DNA of 64,000 bases, taken from assembly GCF_043195105.1 (NCBI RefSeq), contig NZ_JBAFWO010000004.1; one strand, written 5' to 3'. Shown here one piece after another: positions 8,057 to 16,531 of the stretch (position 1 is its first letter; every line of letters starts with the position of its first letter). Position numbers and translations under genes: made by a program. The stretch is from NCEH01 sp002257205. GTDB taxonomy: Bacteria; Pseudomonadota; Alphaproteobacteria; Rhizobiales; Xanthobacteraceae. Under the pieces are notes generated by a model that saw only the letters and a list, made by a program, of their open reading frames with translations, made no database searches and was not told where the DNA came from.

Positions 8057-8140
8057 CGGGGCTGCTCCGCGACAGGCGCCGGAGACCTCTTCTCCAGTCC
8101 TCAACCCGTCACGGCCAAACCGGCCAAGCTCTTACTCTCA
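8057..8140 (-). promoter_or_regulatory. Structured leader copy D, upstream of ardC
   Basis: On the minus strand GACGGG (8110-8105) pairs with CCTGTC (8076-8071, one G-T pair). Inside, GGAGA (8095-8091) pairs with TCTCC (8085-8081) around AGAGG, the same loop as copy C. The change from CGAGAG/CTCTCG in C to GGAGA/TCTCC here keeps pairing. The sequence CGTGACGGGTTGAG and the flank GCGGAG are identical between C and D. Confidence 0.7.
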
Positions 8141-8229
8141 GGGGGGCGTTGCGGGGCAGGCTGTGCCAAAACGTCAGCCGTCGGCCGCAGCGCCGGCCAA
8201 GTGGAGCCGAAGCGAAGTGCCGCCTCGCG

Positions 8230-9648
8230 TCAAGTCGGGGTAATAACCCTCGTTCCGAATGTGTTCGCGGCGTGTAGGATGTTGAAGGCCAGGATCGACA
8301 GCGCCGCCTCTGCCTTTACCGCCCTAAGCCCTCTAGTTAGGAACCTACCGCCACCCGACATTCGCTTTATGGTGCCGAATGGATGCTCGACCGTGCATCG
8401 CCTGATCGTCATCAGGCTGGGATCGGCATGGATTCGGGCCTCCATGCGATCGAGGGCGCCTTGATCGACAAGCCGATGAATCGTGCGCTGGGCTCCCGGC
8501 GTGCATCTCGGCTTCAACGCGCAGGTCGTGCAGGCCGACGTGCGGTAGCGGATCGCCCGATTACGAGTATGGATTCCAGACGGGCGCAGTGTTTGCCCGG
8601 CGGGGCAACGGATCGTGTCGCTGTCCTCGTCGTAGAGGAACTGGACCGGTCGAAAATGTTCGGAATTCATCGCGCCGCGCTTGATCGGCGCAGCGACCTT
8701 GATGTTCTCGCGTTCGCAACGGGCGACTTCTTCGGCGTTCGAATAGCCGCCGTCGGTCAACACCTGGAGCTGATCTACCTCCAGCACGGCCTTAGCCGCG
8801 ACTGACATCGGATGAAGAAGGTGGCTGTCGTTCGCGTCATTGTAGACGTCATGGTGGACGATCAGCCCACTCGCAACGTCGACGACGCTTTGCAGATTGT
8901 AGGAGGGAAGCTTCGGCGCGTGGGCATATCCCATCGGTTTGGCCTCCGGCTCGCCAAACACGAGCACCTTCTCGTCCCGTCGATCGAGTTCCTGCTGTCG
9001 CCTAACCAGCCGGTCCTTCCGACGCTGCAGGGAGGCAATGGCGGACTTGAAGCCTTCGCGGTGCAGTGGTTGATCATCAAAGCCCTGCGCGACGGTCTCG
9101 TCGATGATATCCAAGCGGTCGAGATAATAGGCGATCTCTTTTCCGGTATGCGCGATGTCGCGCGCGAGCCGCTCTGCGCCGGCGATGTTCTTTGGACTGG
9201 CGGCGGCTCGCATCTTGGTACCGTCGAGTGCGACCGACCGGCCGCCCACCAAATTCTGTTCGCGACAGAACAGCACGAACGCGGCGCTGGCGGCGACGAT
9301 CGCGTTGGGATAGTCGTGCCGGAAGGCGGCAATGGTCCGATAATCCGGCGCGAGTTGGCGCATCAGCCACATCGCTTCAAGGTCGCGCTTGCAGGAGCGC
9401 TCCAGATGTCGCGATGACCGGACCTGATTGAGGTAGCCCCAGATATACAGCCGGAGCATGTCGCCGGGATGGTAGCCTGGTCGTCCGGTCGAGGCCGCAA
9501 TGGCCCGTGTGAAGCCAAGCTCAATCAGATCCAGGCTGTCGACGAAAGCATCGACGACGCGGACGAGCGTGTCAGGCCCAACATAGTCATTAACACAAGG
9601 GGGAAGCAGATTGGCCTGATCTCGCGCTATTCCTTCAATGAAGCTCAT
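8230..9648 (-). CDS. IS1182-family transposase
   Basis: The protein (472 residues from the ATG at 9648; a GTG lies at 9654) has the DUF772 N-terminal region (RPGYHPGDMLRLYIWGYLNQ) and a DDE-type catalytic core with SVALDGTKM, LTDGGYSN and a C-terminal DDE_6 region (CTVEHPFGTIKRM). A Cys cluster (CTTCALKPRC) is typical of this family. The frame is complete. Terminal inverted repeats and a target duplication were looked for in 8141-8229 and 9655-9800 but not found, so the ends are not assigned. It separates the anti-restriction block from the esterase operon. Confidence 0.92.
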   Translation of the reverse strand: MSFIEGIARDQANLLPPCVNDYVGPDTLVRVVDAFVDSLDLIELGFTRAIAASTGRPGYHPGDMLRLYIWGYLNQVRSSRHLERSCKRDLEAMWLMRQLAPDYRTIAAFRHDYPNAIVAASAAFVLFCREQNLVGGRSVALDGTKMRAAASPKNIAGAERLARDIAHTGKEIAYYLDRLDIIDETVAQGFDDQPLHREGFKSAIASLQRRKDRLVRRQQELDRRDEKVLVFGEPEAKPMGYAHAPKLPSYNLQSVVDVASGLIVHHDVYNDANDSHLLHPMSVAAKAVLEVDQLQVLTDGGYSNAEEVARCERENIKVAAPIKRGAMNSEHFRPVQFLYDEDSDTIRCPAGQTLRPSGIHTRNRAIRYRTSACTTCALKPRCTPGAQRTIHRLVDQGALDRMEARIHADPSLMTIRRCTVEHPFGTIKRMSGGGRFLTRGLRAVKAEAALSILAFNILHAANTFGTRVITPT

Positions 9649-9654
9649 AGACAC

Positions 9655-10395
9655 CTCGGCGAAGTAGATCAGGAGAGTCTGATTCTACACTTGTTTGCTC
9701 ACGGGGAAAGGCTTTGTGCTGAGTCTCGAATACCTACGCAGAGACGGGATCGCGGCACCTCGCTGACCCTCCAACTTCCGAGAAGGGTGGGCTCCTGCCC
9801 GTCCGCTTTTGGGCTTCAAAGTTGGGAAAGCGGCCGTCCAGGCGATGCTGGACTTCGTGGCAACGGGCCCACACAACTCATACAGAAACTCAAGGTAGGC
9901 ACCTTGAATACTACATTAAGACGAGCTCTGGCGCACATGGCAGCTCAGACGAATTGCGCCAATCCCAGAATAGTGCCAGTCTTGATATATGAACGTGACG
10001 CGACGACAACACTATGTTTGGCGTTATTACCTAGAGGGATGGGCTGGTACCAGCTCCGTTGCAGTCGTACGTAAGGATGGCTGCGCGGCGACAAACAAGG
10101 TGAGGCCCAGCGTCAATCAGGATGAGACTCGGCGGCAACACGCCTCTACCTCGGTCATTCCAGCGGCCGCCTTCTGTCAAAAGTAGACAAAGTAGGAGCC
10201 GACGCCCATGGTGCAGTGTAGAAGGCGCATTTGTTCTCCTCATAGGTCGCACGACGAAGAAGCTGTCGGAATCCCTCTCGCGAGGCGAAGGAAAGCGAGT
10301 TGAGCGCGCTTCGCGATGCCGCAGTCGGTATTACTACCAATCACAGCTCTCGGGTGACCGACATAAAGGCCACGTCTTGTCCTCACTCTGCTGCT
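9655..10395. other. Gene-poor 741 bases between the IS1182 transposase and the esterase gene
   Basis: The stretch probably contains the right end of the IS1182 element and debris of older genes. The only piece with recognisable coding character is the DUF4238-like fragment at 9989. No terminator, tRNA or strong repeat was seen. Confidence 0.5.
9989..10186 (+). pseudogene. Fragment of a DUF4238-like protein
   Basis: The first 20 or so codons read MNVTRRQHYVWRYYLEGWA, matching the QHYV-x-x-YYL signature at the N-terminus of DUF4238-like proteins, some of which occur in defence islands. The frame loses any likeness after about residue 33 and stops at 65 codons, whereas full proteins are about 250-350 residues. 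It is therefore read as a broken remnant, perhaps cut by an indel or by insertion-sequence activity. Confidence 0.4.
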
Positions 10396-11784
10396 TCATA
10401 TGTTGCGGCTCTGTTGTTTGATCCAATCGCGAATGCCAGGAATCGTGTAGGCGATGCGCCAGGTGTTCATATGGTCGGAGCCGGGGTTTCCCGCCTGCTC
10501 CTCGGGCACCACTGTGCCGAGCCGCAACACCGTATAGTTGACCGGAGCGCCCTTAGCCTGTTGCTCCGCCACAAGGGCTGCGAATTGCTCCGGCGTCGAG
10601 GTGCCGTCCCAGGTCGTGCGCGAGACCTCTGTCCCTTCCTCCTCGATCACTTCCATGATGGCGTTCTGGCCGGGGAAGGCCCCCGGATCTCCCTCAGAGA
10701 CCATGACCCAGAGCTTCTGCTGCGCGAGTGGGGCCACAACCGCCGGACCCCATTGGCAGGCCACAAGGAAGGCCGCTGCAAAAAGATCAGGCTCCTTTAC
10801 CATCATTGCGATCGACATCATCCCGCCTCCAGACTGGCCCGTCGTGTAGAGGCGCGAGCGGTCAGCATTATACGCTTCGGCGATGTGATCAAGGAGGTGC
10901 AGCGTCGTTTCCATCATGGATGTGGTCTGCGACTCGTCGTTGACGATCTGATTGCGGTATTGCGGCGCAAGCACGATGATGGGCTGCCTGGCTTGGTCTT
11001 CGGGTGACGCCCAGGATACGGCCCCAAGGCCTTGTACCAATGTAGTGTCGACCACCGTGCTGGTGGCGCCCGCATCGTGCATAAATAGCACAAGCGGGAG
11101 CGGGACTGATGGGTCGCGATCGCGAGGTACGAAAAGGTTATATGCCAGGGTGTCGCCGGTTTCGGCGTCCTGGAACTCAGCCTGGACGAAATCGTCGACT
11201 ATGAGGTTGCGCGTGGCGGTGGTCGGAAGCGACAGGGGCTCGGAACCAAAGCCGGGCGGGCCGCCCTGAGGTTGGCCATTGTCCTGCCCCGGCGAAACCG
11301 CGAGTACGTCGCCAGACTCAAACCGAGGTTCGGGCACGTCGGTGAGCGTTATAGTCAAGGTCGCCGCAACCGGCCGGCGTATAATGCCGCCTCTGGCCTG
11401 CGCTGCATAGAGGCGTGCGGCTTTGTCTTCCGGCGAGAGCTCGATGATGACGAAACGGCTGGGCGCAACCTGACCTGCACCCTCGGCATCAAGGTCAGCG
11501 CTGCTGTTGGCGTAGATGCGAGTGATTGTGCGGTCATCGACGGCAAACAGCGCCGGATCAAGCGCGGCGGCTTCAACCGGGCGGTCATACTCGATAGCCA
11601 CCGCCGTGAGGCGCTGGCCGTCACCATAGACTTCCGTGATCGCGGTAGCGCCCAGGATGTAGGCAGGATCGGATTGAACGACCTCCTTCGGTGAGTTCTG
11701 GGACCAGGCGCCACGCGGCAGAGGAAGGATTGCTGCTGCAGTTATCGACAACCCCGCAAGGACAAAGGAACGTCGTCTGATCAT
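10396..11784 (-). CDS. Tat-exported alpha/beta-hydrolase esterase (PHB depolymerase/prolyl oligopeptidase-like)
   Basis: The 462-residue protein begins with a twin-arginine-type signal (MIRRRSFVLAGLSITAAAIL). An Ig-like region precedes a C-terminal alpha/beta-hydrolase domain with the oxyanion segment LVLFMHDAG and the nucleophile elbow GQSGGG; a late GSDHMNTW supplies the probable catalytic His. The layout resembles secreted feruloyl-esterase or polyhydroxybutyrate-depolymerase-like proteins; the substrate is unknown. The start at 11784 is chosen for the signal peptide; a longer frame overlaps the upstream stop as GTGA. It is the last gene of the operon led by cytochrome b561. Confidence 0.78.
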   Translation of the reverse strand: MIRRRSFVLAGLSITAAAILPLPRGAWSQNSPKEVVQSDPAYILGATAITEVYGDGQRLTAVAIEYDRPVEAAALDPALFAVDDRTITRIYANSSADLDAEGAGQVAPSRFVIIELSPEDKAARLYAAQARGGIIRRPVAATLTITLTDVPEPRFESGDVLAVSPGQDNGQPQGGPPGFGSEPLSLPTTATRNLIVDDFVQAEFQDAETGDTLAYNLFVPRDRDPSVPLPLVLFMHDAGATSTVVDTTLVQGLGAVSWASPEDQARQPIIVLAPQYRNQIVNDESQTTSMMETTLHLLDHIAEAYNADRSRLYTTGQSGGGMMSIAMMVKEPDLFAAAFLVACQWGPAVVAPLAQQKLWVMVSEGDPGAFPGQNAIMEVIEEEGTEVSRTTWDGTSTPEQFAALVAEQQAKGAPVNYTVLRLGTVVPEEQAGNPGSDHMNTWRIAYTIPGIRDWIKQQSRNI

Positions 11785-11879
11785 AGGTCCTCTCGCTGGC
11801 TGTGCATTTCTTACCTGACGCTCAACGGACGGATCTGTTCCTTCCTGTAGTGCTGTTAGATGCAATGATGCGCTCACGG

Positions 11880-12989
11880 TCACGCTATTCCTCTGCCATA
11901 GGCATTGAACGGATCGCGATAAATCGTATGGACATGCATCGTCAGATCGCCACCCGGCTCCTGCGGGGAAAACTCGACAAAAAGGCGAGGGCCCTGGATT
12001 CGGAAATAGGAAGCACCGTTACGGTTCGGTTCACGTGTCGTCGGACCACTCCAGGCAAAGTACATGTCTTCCAGACCATTCCGGATCTCCGCCAGACGGG
12101 GTGCGGCATGAACGTCGTTGAGGATGCCAACCCACTCCAGGATCAGATCATAAAGCAACCCGCGTTGGCTTTGATCCAGAACTGACACTTTCACTCCGAC
12201 GGGCGGCACCGTCTCGTCATCATGTCCCGGCCCAAGTACCAATAAAGACACGGGATGGTCGATAATGGCCTGCTTGCGTTGCGCATCGTCAAGCGAGTCG
12301 AGCAAGGCAAATGCCTTGTCGTTTTCGGCGGCGAGGGCACGGATTCTTTTCCCGTCTTCCGTGTAGATGGCGGGCAGGCAGCCGGTTAGGACGGGCGCCA
12401 GGACTGCCTTGTCGCCGGACAGCGTGACATTGAGCGCCAAGTGATGCCCGCCGAACTGAATCATCCATGGGGTATCGATGTTCGGAGTTCCAAAAATGGC
12501 GAGCGTGTAGGCCGCGCGACCCGAGGCGTATGGCGTAGCCGTGTCCGCCAATACCTGGTCGGAACCCATGATTTCGAGCATCTTGCGATAGCCCCTGTCA
12601 CTCAACAACACGCTTAGCATAGCCATGGTGGAAGACCGCTGCGCGTCATTCAGGCTGCCGAGGCGCAGGCCGGGACGCGCCACGTCGCTTACCGGGAAGT
12701 TCGACCACATGGACTTCCCGTATTGTTCGCCGATCATGTCGACGTCGCCGCGCATGCCGCCCTTGAAATGGGCCATGATTGCCTTCGGCTGCCGCGTGAA
12801 TGGAAACTGTAGCTCCTGGCGCTGATCGTCGCTCAATAAGTCCAGAAGGGCCAAGGCGGCAGCGGCTATCGCCTTCGTCTGCTCGGCTCCCGCATTTTGC
12901 GCAGGGGCCGCAAAGCCAGGTATTGTGAAGGGGACCAGGGCGCACATGGCGACAGAACCGTTCAACGTAAGAAACATGCGCCTGTTCAT
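11880..12989 (-). CDS. DUF3500 family exported protein
   Basis: The 369-residue protein has a Tat-like signal (NRRMFLTLNG, with the cleavage region near GFAAPA). Family features of DUF3500 are visible: FGGHHLALNVT near the middle and a C-terminal HVHTIYRDPFNAYG block rich in His, Tyr and Asp that could bind a metal. The biochemical role of DUF3500 is not established. It overlaps the upstream methyltransferase by four bases (ATGA). Being exported, it would work in the periplasm with the Tat-exported esterase. Confidence 0.82.
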   Translation of the reverse strand: MNRRMFLTLNGSVAMCALVPFTIPGFAAPAQNAGAEQTKAIAAAALALLDLLSDDQRQELQFPFTRQPKAIMAHFKGGMRGDVDMIGEQYGKSMWSNFPVSDVARPGLRLGSLNDAQRSSTMAMLSVLLSDRGYRKMLEIMGSDQVLADTATPYASGRAAYTLAIFGTPNIDTPWMIQFGGHHLALNVTLSGDKAVLAPVLTGCLPAIYTEDGKRIRALAAENDKAFALLDSLDDAQRKQAIIDHPVSLLVLGPGHDDETVPPVGVKVSVLDQSQRGLLYDLILEWVGILNDVHAAPRLAEIRNGLEDMYFAWSGPTTREPNRNGASYFRIQGPRLFVEFSPQEPGGDLTMHVHTIYRDPFNAYGRGIA

Positions 12990-13609
12990 TCGGGAACTCC
13001 CGTTTTGAAGCGGCTGACTTCCAGGCCCTGTCCGACCGGCAGCATGATGCTTGTCATGCCGGGCTTCGCGCGGATCGCCCGCACATAGTCCATCACGTCA
13101 GCTCGGTCCGTGCGGATATTGTCGGCGACAATGATCGCGCCGGCGTTGAGCTTCGGGTAGAACGCTTCGAGGCAGGGCACGTAAAGGTCTTTCCAGAGGT
13201 CGACCAGGACGAAGTCGATGCCATCCGGCAATTCGCGGATCATCTGGACCGCATCGCCGACCTTGAAATCGATATGGTCCGAAAGTCCCGCCTTTTGTGC
13301 CATGTCACGGGCAAACGCGGATTTATGTTGATAGAGTTCCATGGTGATGAGACGACCGCCCGTTGCGCGGGCCGCCTCTGCAAGCCATATTCCGGAATAG
13401 CCGAACGAGGTGCCGAGCTCGAGAATAGTGGGCGCCTTCAGGCTTCGCGCCAGAATATTGAGGAGCTGTCCCGTCTGCGGTCCGACGGCCAGCAAACGAT
13501 GGTCGTTCCCGCGATCTGCGGCGTCAGGCGCCGGCTCGCGCGGCCTTGACCGCTCCTCCTTGATCATCTCATGATAGGTGTCGAGCACCGCTGAAACTGT
13601 CTGGTCCAT
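12986..13609 (-). CDS. Class I SAM-dependent O-methyltransferase
   Basis: The 207-residue protein is a compact Rossmann methyltransferase like catechol/caffeoyl-CoA O-methyltransferases. SAM motif I is ILELGTSFGYSGIWLA (about residues 64-79), followed by an acidic residue in LITMELYQ and the post-motif FVLVDLWKDLY. No transmembrane segment is present. The start MDQTVSAVLDTY at 13609 overlaps the cytochrome stop (TGATG). Its place in an operon with an esterase and a b-type cytochrome suggests modification of a phenolic or quinone-like compound; the substrate is not known. Confidence 0.82.
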   Translation of the reverse strand: MDQTVSAVLDTYHEMIKEERSRPREPAPDAADRGNDHRLLAVGPQTGQLLNILARSLKAPTILELGTSFGYSGIWLAEAARATGGRLITMELYQHKSAFARDMAQKAGLSDHIDFKVGDAVQMIRELPDGIDFVLVDLWKDLYVPCLEAFYPKLNAGAIIVADNIRTDRADVMDYVRAIRAKPGMTSIMLPVGQGLEVSRFKTGVPE

Positions 13610-14223
13610 CACATAGGCTCCTTTAGGGTCGAAGACGCCGGGGCAACGCTCCAGCCTTTGGTCATCCGGTCGAGTGTAGCGTCCCGCCAGACCACGCTGT
13701 GCAGCAAAACCATGCCGACGTGGCCAACGGTGAGTACCAGCGAGGTCCACCCCAGCACGCCGTGCGCAACGTTGGCGGGCGTGGTCAGCAAGAGATTGGG
13801 TTCCCCTCCCGGCGCTATCAGTTCGAGGCCGTAGACCCGCATCCCACGCCCGTTGCCAATGGCGCGCAAGATCGCGAGCAGTGGGACAATGATCATCAAG
13901 GAATACAACGCCAGGTGCCCCATGGAAGCGGCGCGCTCGAGCGGCGAGCCACTATGCGTGGGACGACGACGCCAGTTAGCCAGCGCCCATGCGCCGCGCA
14001 CGAGGCTGAGCAAATAGAGCGTGAAACCGACCGACGCATGGGTGGCCCAGAAGAAGGCTTTCACTGCTGTGTCATCCGCGAAGAAATGAAGCAGCGCCGA
14101 TGTAAACTGCCAGGCAAACAGCAGCGCCATGAGCCAATGCAGGGCACGGGAAATCAGGCTATAACCCGCCTGGGTGTCGCAGATGACACCGCCTTTCTCA
14201 TGGATAGTGGCCGTTTGGTGCAT
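13609..14223 (-). CDS. Cytochrome b561 family membrane protein
   Basis: The 204-residue protein has four hydrophobic helices. His residues sit where b561 proteins bind two hemes: RALHWLMALLF in helix 1, WATHASVGFTLY in helix 2, and AHGVLGW plus VLLHSVVWRD in the last two. It would pass electrons between the quinone pool and a periplasmic partner. The ATG at 14223 has GGGAG nine bases upstream. It is the first gene of a four-gene operon, and its promoter region carries the GGTAC palindrome also found at the TetR/RND promoter. Confidence 0.83.
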   Translation of the reverse strand: MHQTATIHEKGGVICDTQAGYSLISRALHWLMALLFAWQFTSALLHFFADDTAVKAFFWATHASVGFTLYLLSLVRGAWALANWRRRPTHSGSPLERAASMGHLALYSLMIIVPLLAILRAIGNGRGMRVYGLELIAPGGEPNLLLTTPANVAHGVLGWTSLVLTVGHVGMVLLHSVVWRDATLDRMTKGWSVAPASSTLKEPM

Positions 14224-14255
14224 GATCAAGAACTCCCGCCAGGTTGCGGTTTGAT

Positions 14256-14283
14256 AATATTGGTACTTCGCTGTACCGATATT
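14256..14283. promoter_or_regulatory. Operator of the cytochrome b561 operon (same type as at the TetR/RND promoter)
   Basis: AATATTGGTAC (14256-14266) and GTACCGATATT (14273-14283) are inverted copies matching at 10 of 11 positions, separated by six bases. The GGTAC-N6-GTACC core and spacing equal those of the operator at 15138, so the neighbouring TetR protein probably controls this operon too. Confidence 0.7.
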
Positions 14284-14462
14284 TTATATTGAGTTCCTAT
14301 GTCAAGTTTGGCAGACATTACAAATGGGAAAGGTAAGGGCGGGATGCGCGTGCAATGCGCCGCGGATACGCTCCGAAGAGCGGCACCGTACCGCCCCTTG
14401 CAGAAGCCCCTGAGGCCTCGCACACAGATCACTCTGGAGCGTTACTGGGCCGGTGTCTCAGA

Positions 14463-15116
14463 TCAAGGCGCGGTTCCGCGCAGATAGATTTCAAGACGCT
14501 TCTTGATGTGTTCCGTACGGCGCGCACGGTCTATGCGATTTTGAAGACGCCGGCGCGGCAGCAATGCGCCGAACACGATATCCATGAGCATTCCGGCATT
14601 TACAAGCGGGTCCTCGACAGTGATCCGGCCACGGAGACGCTCATTCTCCAGCCACTCGATCAAATCTTCGCGGGACCGGATTATTTGATGTTTGTAGAGA
14701 TAATCCGAAAGCTCCGGAAACTGGCTCGACTCTCGCGTGATGAGCTGCAGGATGGCTTCACGCTCTTTCTCAGCGTCGTCGTCGATGTCCAGCCGGAAGA
14801 TCCGAACGAGGGTCTCCATGAGAGAAAGGTCTTCCCCGGCCGGCCGTGGGAGATCAAGGATCATGTGGCGGTTGTCTTTCACCACCGCAGCAAACAACTC
14901 CGTCTGGTTCTTGAAGAACTGATAGATCGCGCGTTTGGAGACCTTGGCCCGCGCGGCGACCGCCGCAGTGGTCGTTCGCCCGAACCCCAACTCAATGAAT
15001 GTCTCATGGGCTGCTTTGACGATCGCGCGGCGACGCATCTCGTCACTGAGCACCTTGGGGCGCCCGCGCCGCAGCGGCGGCGCGTTCTTCTTTGTTACGG
15101 AAGTTTCATTTGACAT
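14463..15116 (-). CDS. TetR/AcrR-family repressor
   Basis: The 217-residue protein has a TetR helix-turn-helix at residues about 28-72 (IVKAAHETFIELGF, TTTAAVAARAKVSKRAIYQFF), preceded by a basic arm. The C-terminal ligand domain is helical and divergent (CdnC-like or AcrR-C type not resolved). It is divergent from the RND pump genes, with a perfect 16-bp palindrome between them. A near copy lies before the cytochrome b561 operon, just past its own 3' end. Inference: a drug- or metabolite-sensing repressor of itself, the pump and the oxidoreductive operon. Confidence 0.9.
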   Translation of the reverse strand: MSNETSVTKKNAPPLRRGRPKVLSDEMRRRAIVKAAHETFIELGFGRTTTAAVAARAKVSKRAIYQFFKNQTELFAAVVKDNRHMILDLPRPAGEDLSLMETLVRIFRLDIDDDAEKEREAILQLITRESSQFPELSDYLYKHQIIRSREDLIEWLENERLRGRITVEDPLVNAGMLMDIVFGALLPRRRLQNRIDRARRTEHIKKRLEIYLRGTAP

Positions 15117-15137
15117 GGCAAGTCATCCAATATTATC

Positions 15138-15153
15138 GGTACTATATAGTACC
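15138..15153. promoter_or_regulatory. TetR operator between tetR and the RND genes
   Basis: GGTACTATATAGTACC is a perfect 16-bp palindrome located 22 bases upstream of the tetR ATG, within the divergent promoter. AT-rich flanks (ATTATC on one side, TAAAAT on the other) extend the likeness to the site at 14256. Confidence 0.78.
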
Positions 15154-15198
15154 TAAAATTCCAATCCTAAATTTACAAACTCATTAACGGAGACGGCC

Positions 15199-15336
15199 AT
15201 GCGCCGCGACTTCATTCCTGATGCCGAGCGGTCTGCCAGCATCCGCGACCCACGTATCTCAGGCATGCTGCAACGAACGGCTCTTCTTGTCCGCATCGGG
15301 CAACGGGCCGGCAAAGCACGGGGCGCACATGCTTAG
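15199..15336 (+). CDS. Possible 45-codon leader peptide ahead of the RND adaptor
   Basis: ATG at 15199 with GGAG six bases upstream opens a 45-codon frame (starts MRRDFIPDAERSASIRD) that stops at 15336, eight bases inside the adaptor gene whose ATG is at 15329. The adaptor itself has only a weak ribosome binding site, so translation of the short frame could deliver ribosomes to it. No similarity is recognised; it may equally be an untranslated leader. Confidence 0.4.
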   Translation: MRRDFIPDAERSASIRDPRISGMLQRTALLVRIGQRAGKARGAHA

Positions 15337-16531
15337 AATAGTCAGACCTCTTGCCCTGCTGGCGGGGCTGCTATCGCTGGTCGCCTGCAACGACTCGCGA
15401 ACGCCTTCCACTGCGCCGGGCGGGGCAGGGCCTGTGCCGGTCGGAGTGATCACAATCAGCAGCCAGTCCGTCCCCTTTGAACTCACCCTGCCCGGTCGGG
15501 TTGTCGCGTCTGCAACGGCGGAGATACGGCCGCAGGTCAACGGCATCGTCCGTCGCATCGCCTTTCAGGAAGGCAAGAAAATCGCGACAGGCGATGTCCT
15601 TTATGAACTTGACAATACCAAATTCAAGGCCGCCGTCGCGGCCGCAAGTGCTGCCTTGGACAAGACGCAGGCCGTGGCCGTGGCGGCGCAAGCGACCTTC
15701 GGTCGTGTCAATACCCTGGCGAAATCCAACGCCGTTAGTGCCCAGGCGCTCGACGACGCGCGGTCCACACTGCTGCAGGCACAGGCCGACGTCGAAGTGG
15801 CCAGGGCGGATCTCGATACCGCCAACATCAACCTCGACGATGCTACCCTCACGGCTCCTCTCGATGGGGAGATCGGTGTTTCCGCGGTCAGCATCGGGGC
15901 GCTTGTTACCGAAAACCAGACGGAACCGCTTGTAACGATCCGCCAGATCGACCCGGTCTACGTTGACCTGGTGGACTCGAGCGTCAACCTGCTTCGTGTT
16001 CGCGATGAAATCGAGGCAGGGCGGCTTGGTCGGGAGCAAGCACCGAGGCCGGTCACGCTCACGCTCGAGAACGGCAAACAATACAACACAACAGGCACCA
16101 TCGCGGTGGTCGACAGAGTGGTTAGCCAGACGGCCGGCACATTCCGGGTGCGCGCTACATTCCGCAATCCGGATCAGGTACTGGTTCCAGGCATGTTTGT
16201 CAGAACACAACTGTCCCTCGGTGAGATCCCCGACGCGTATCTCGTACCGCAGCGCGCTGTGATGCGCGGGACCAACGGGGAAGCAACGGTCTATGTCGCC
16301 TCCACCGGGGGCAAGGCTGAACTGCGGACGGTGACCACGAATGGCACCACCGGCAACAATTGGATCGTCGTCGGCGGACTGAAGGATGGAGACCGCATCG
16401 TGGTCGACGGCTTCCAGAAAATTTCGGACGGGACCGCGATCGAAGCGGTCGACGCGTCGGTCGATGAGAATGGCCTTGTGCGGCAGACCTTGGGATCTGC
16501 TGCAGCAACAACTCAGGAGGCTCCTCAGTGA
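15329..16531 (+). CDS. RND efflux periplasmic adaptor (membrane fusion lipoprotein)
   Basis: The roughly 400-residue protein starts with a lipoprotein signal (LLAGLLSLVAC, lipobox LVAC). A first beta/lipoyl half follows (ASATAEIRPQVNGIVRRI), then a coiled-coil hairpin rich in Ala, Gln and Asp, the second lipoyl half (TLTAPLDGEIG), and beta-barrel and membrane-proximal domains (FRVRATFRNPDQVLVPGMFV). It links the inner-membrane pump to an outer-membrane channel. The start at 15329 is chosen for the signal; the longer frame from 15221 adds 36 unconserved residues. It overlaps the pump gene by four bases (GTGA). No outer-membrane factor gene follows, so a TolC-like partner must come from elsewhere. 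Confidence 0.92.
   Translation: MLRIVRPLALLAGLLSLVACNDSRTPSTAPGGAGPVPVGVITISSQSVPFELTLPGRVVASATAEIRPQVNGIVRRIAFQEGKKIATGDVLYELDNTKFKAAVAAASAALDKTQAVAVAAQATFGRVNTLAKSNAVSAQALDDARSTLLQAQADVEVARADLDTANINLDDATLTAPLDGEIGVSAVSIGALVTENQTEPLVTIRQIDPVYVDLVDSSVNLLRVRDEIEAGRLGREQAPRPVTLTLENGKQYNTTGTIAVVDRVVSQTAGTFRVRATFRNPDQVLVPGMFVRTQLSLGEIPDAYLVPQRAVMRGTNGEATVYVASTGGKAELRTVTTNGTTGNNWIVVGGLKDGDRIVVDGFQKISDGTAIEAVDASVDENGLVRQTLGSAAATTQEAPQ

Noticed and set aside
8141..9800. Terminal inverted repeats for the IS1182 element
   Set aside because: No convincing inverted pair or target duplication was found by eye on the two sides of the transposase, so no element boundaries are claimed.
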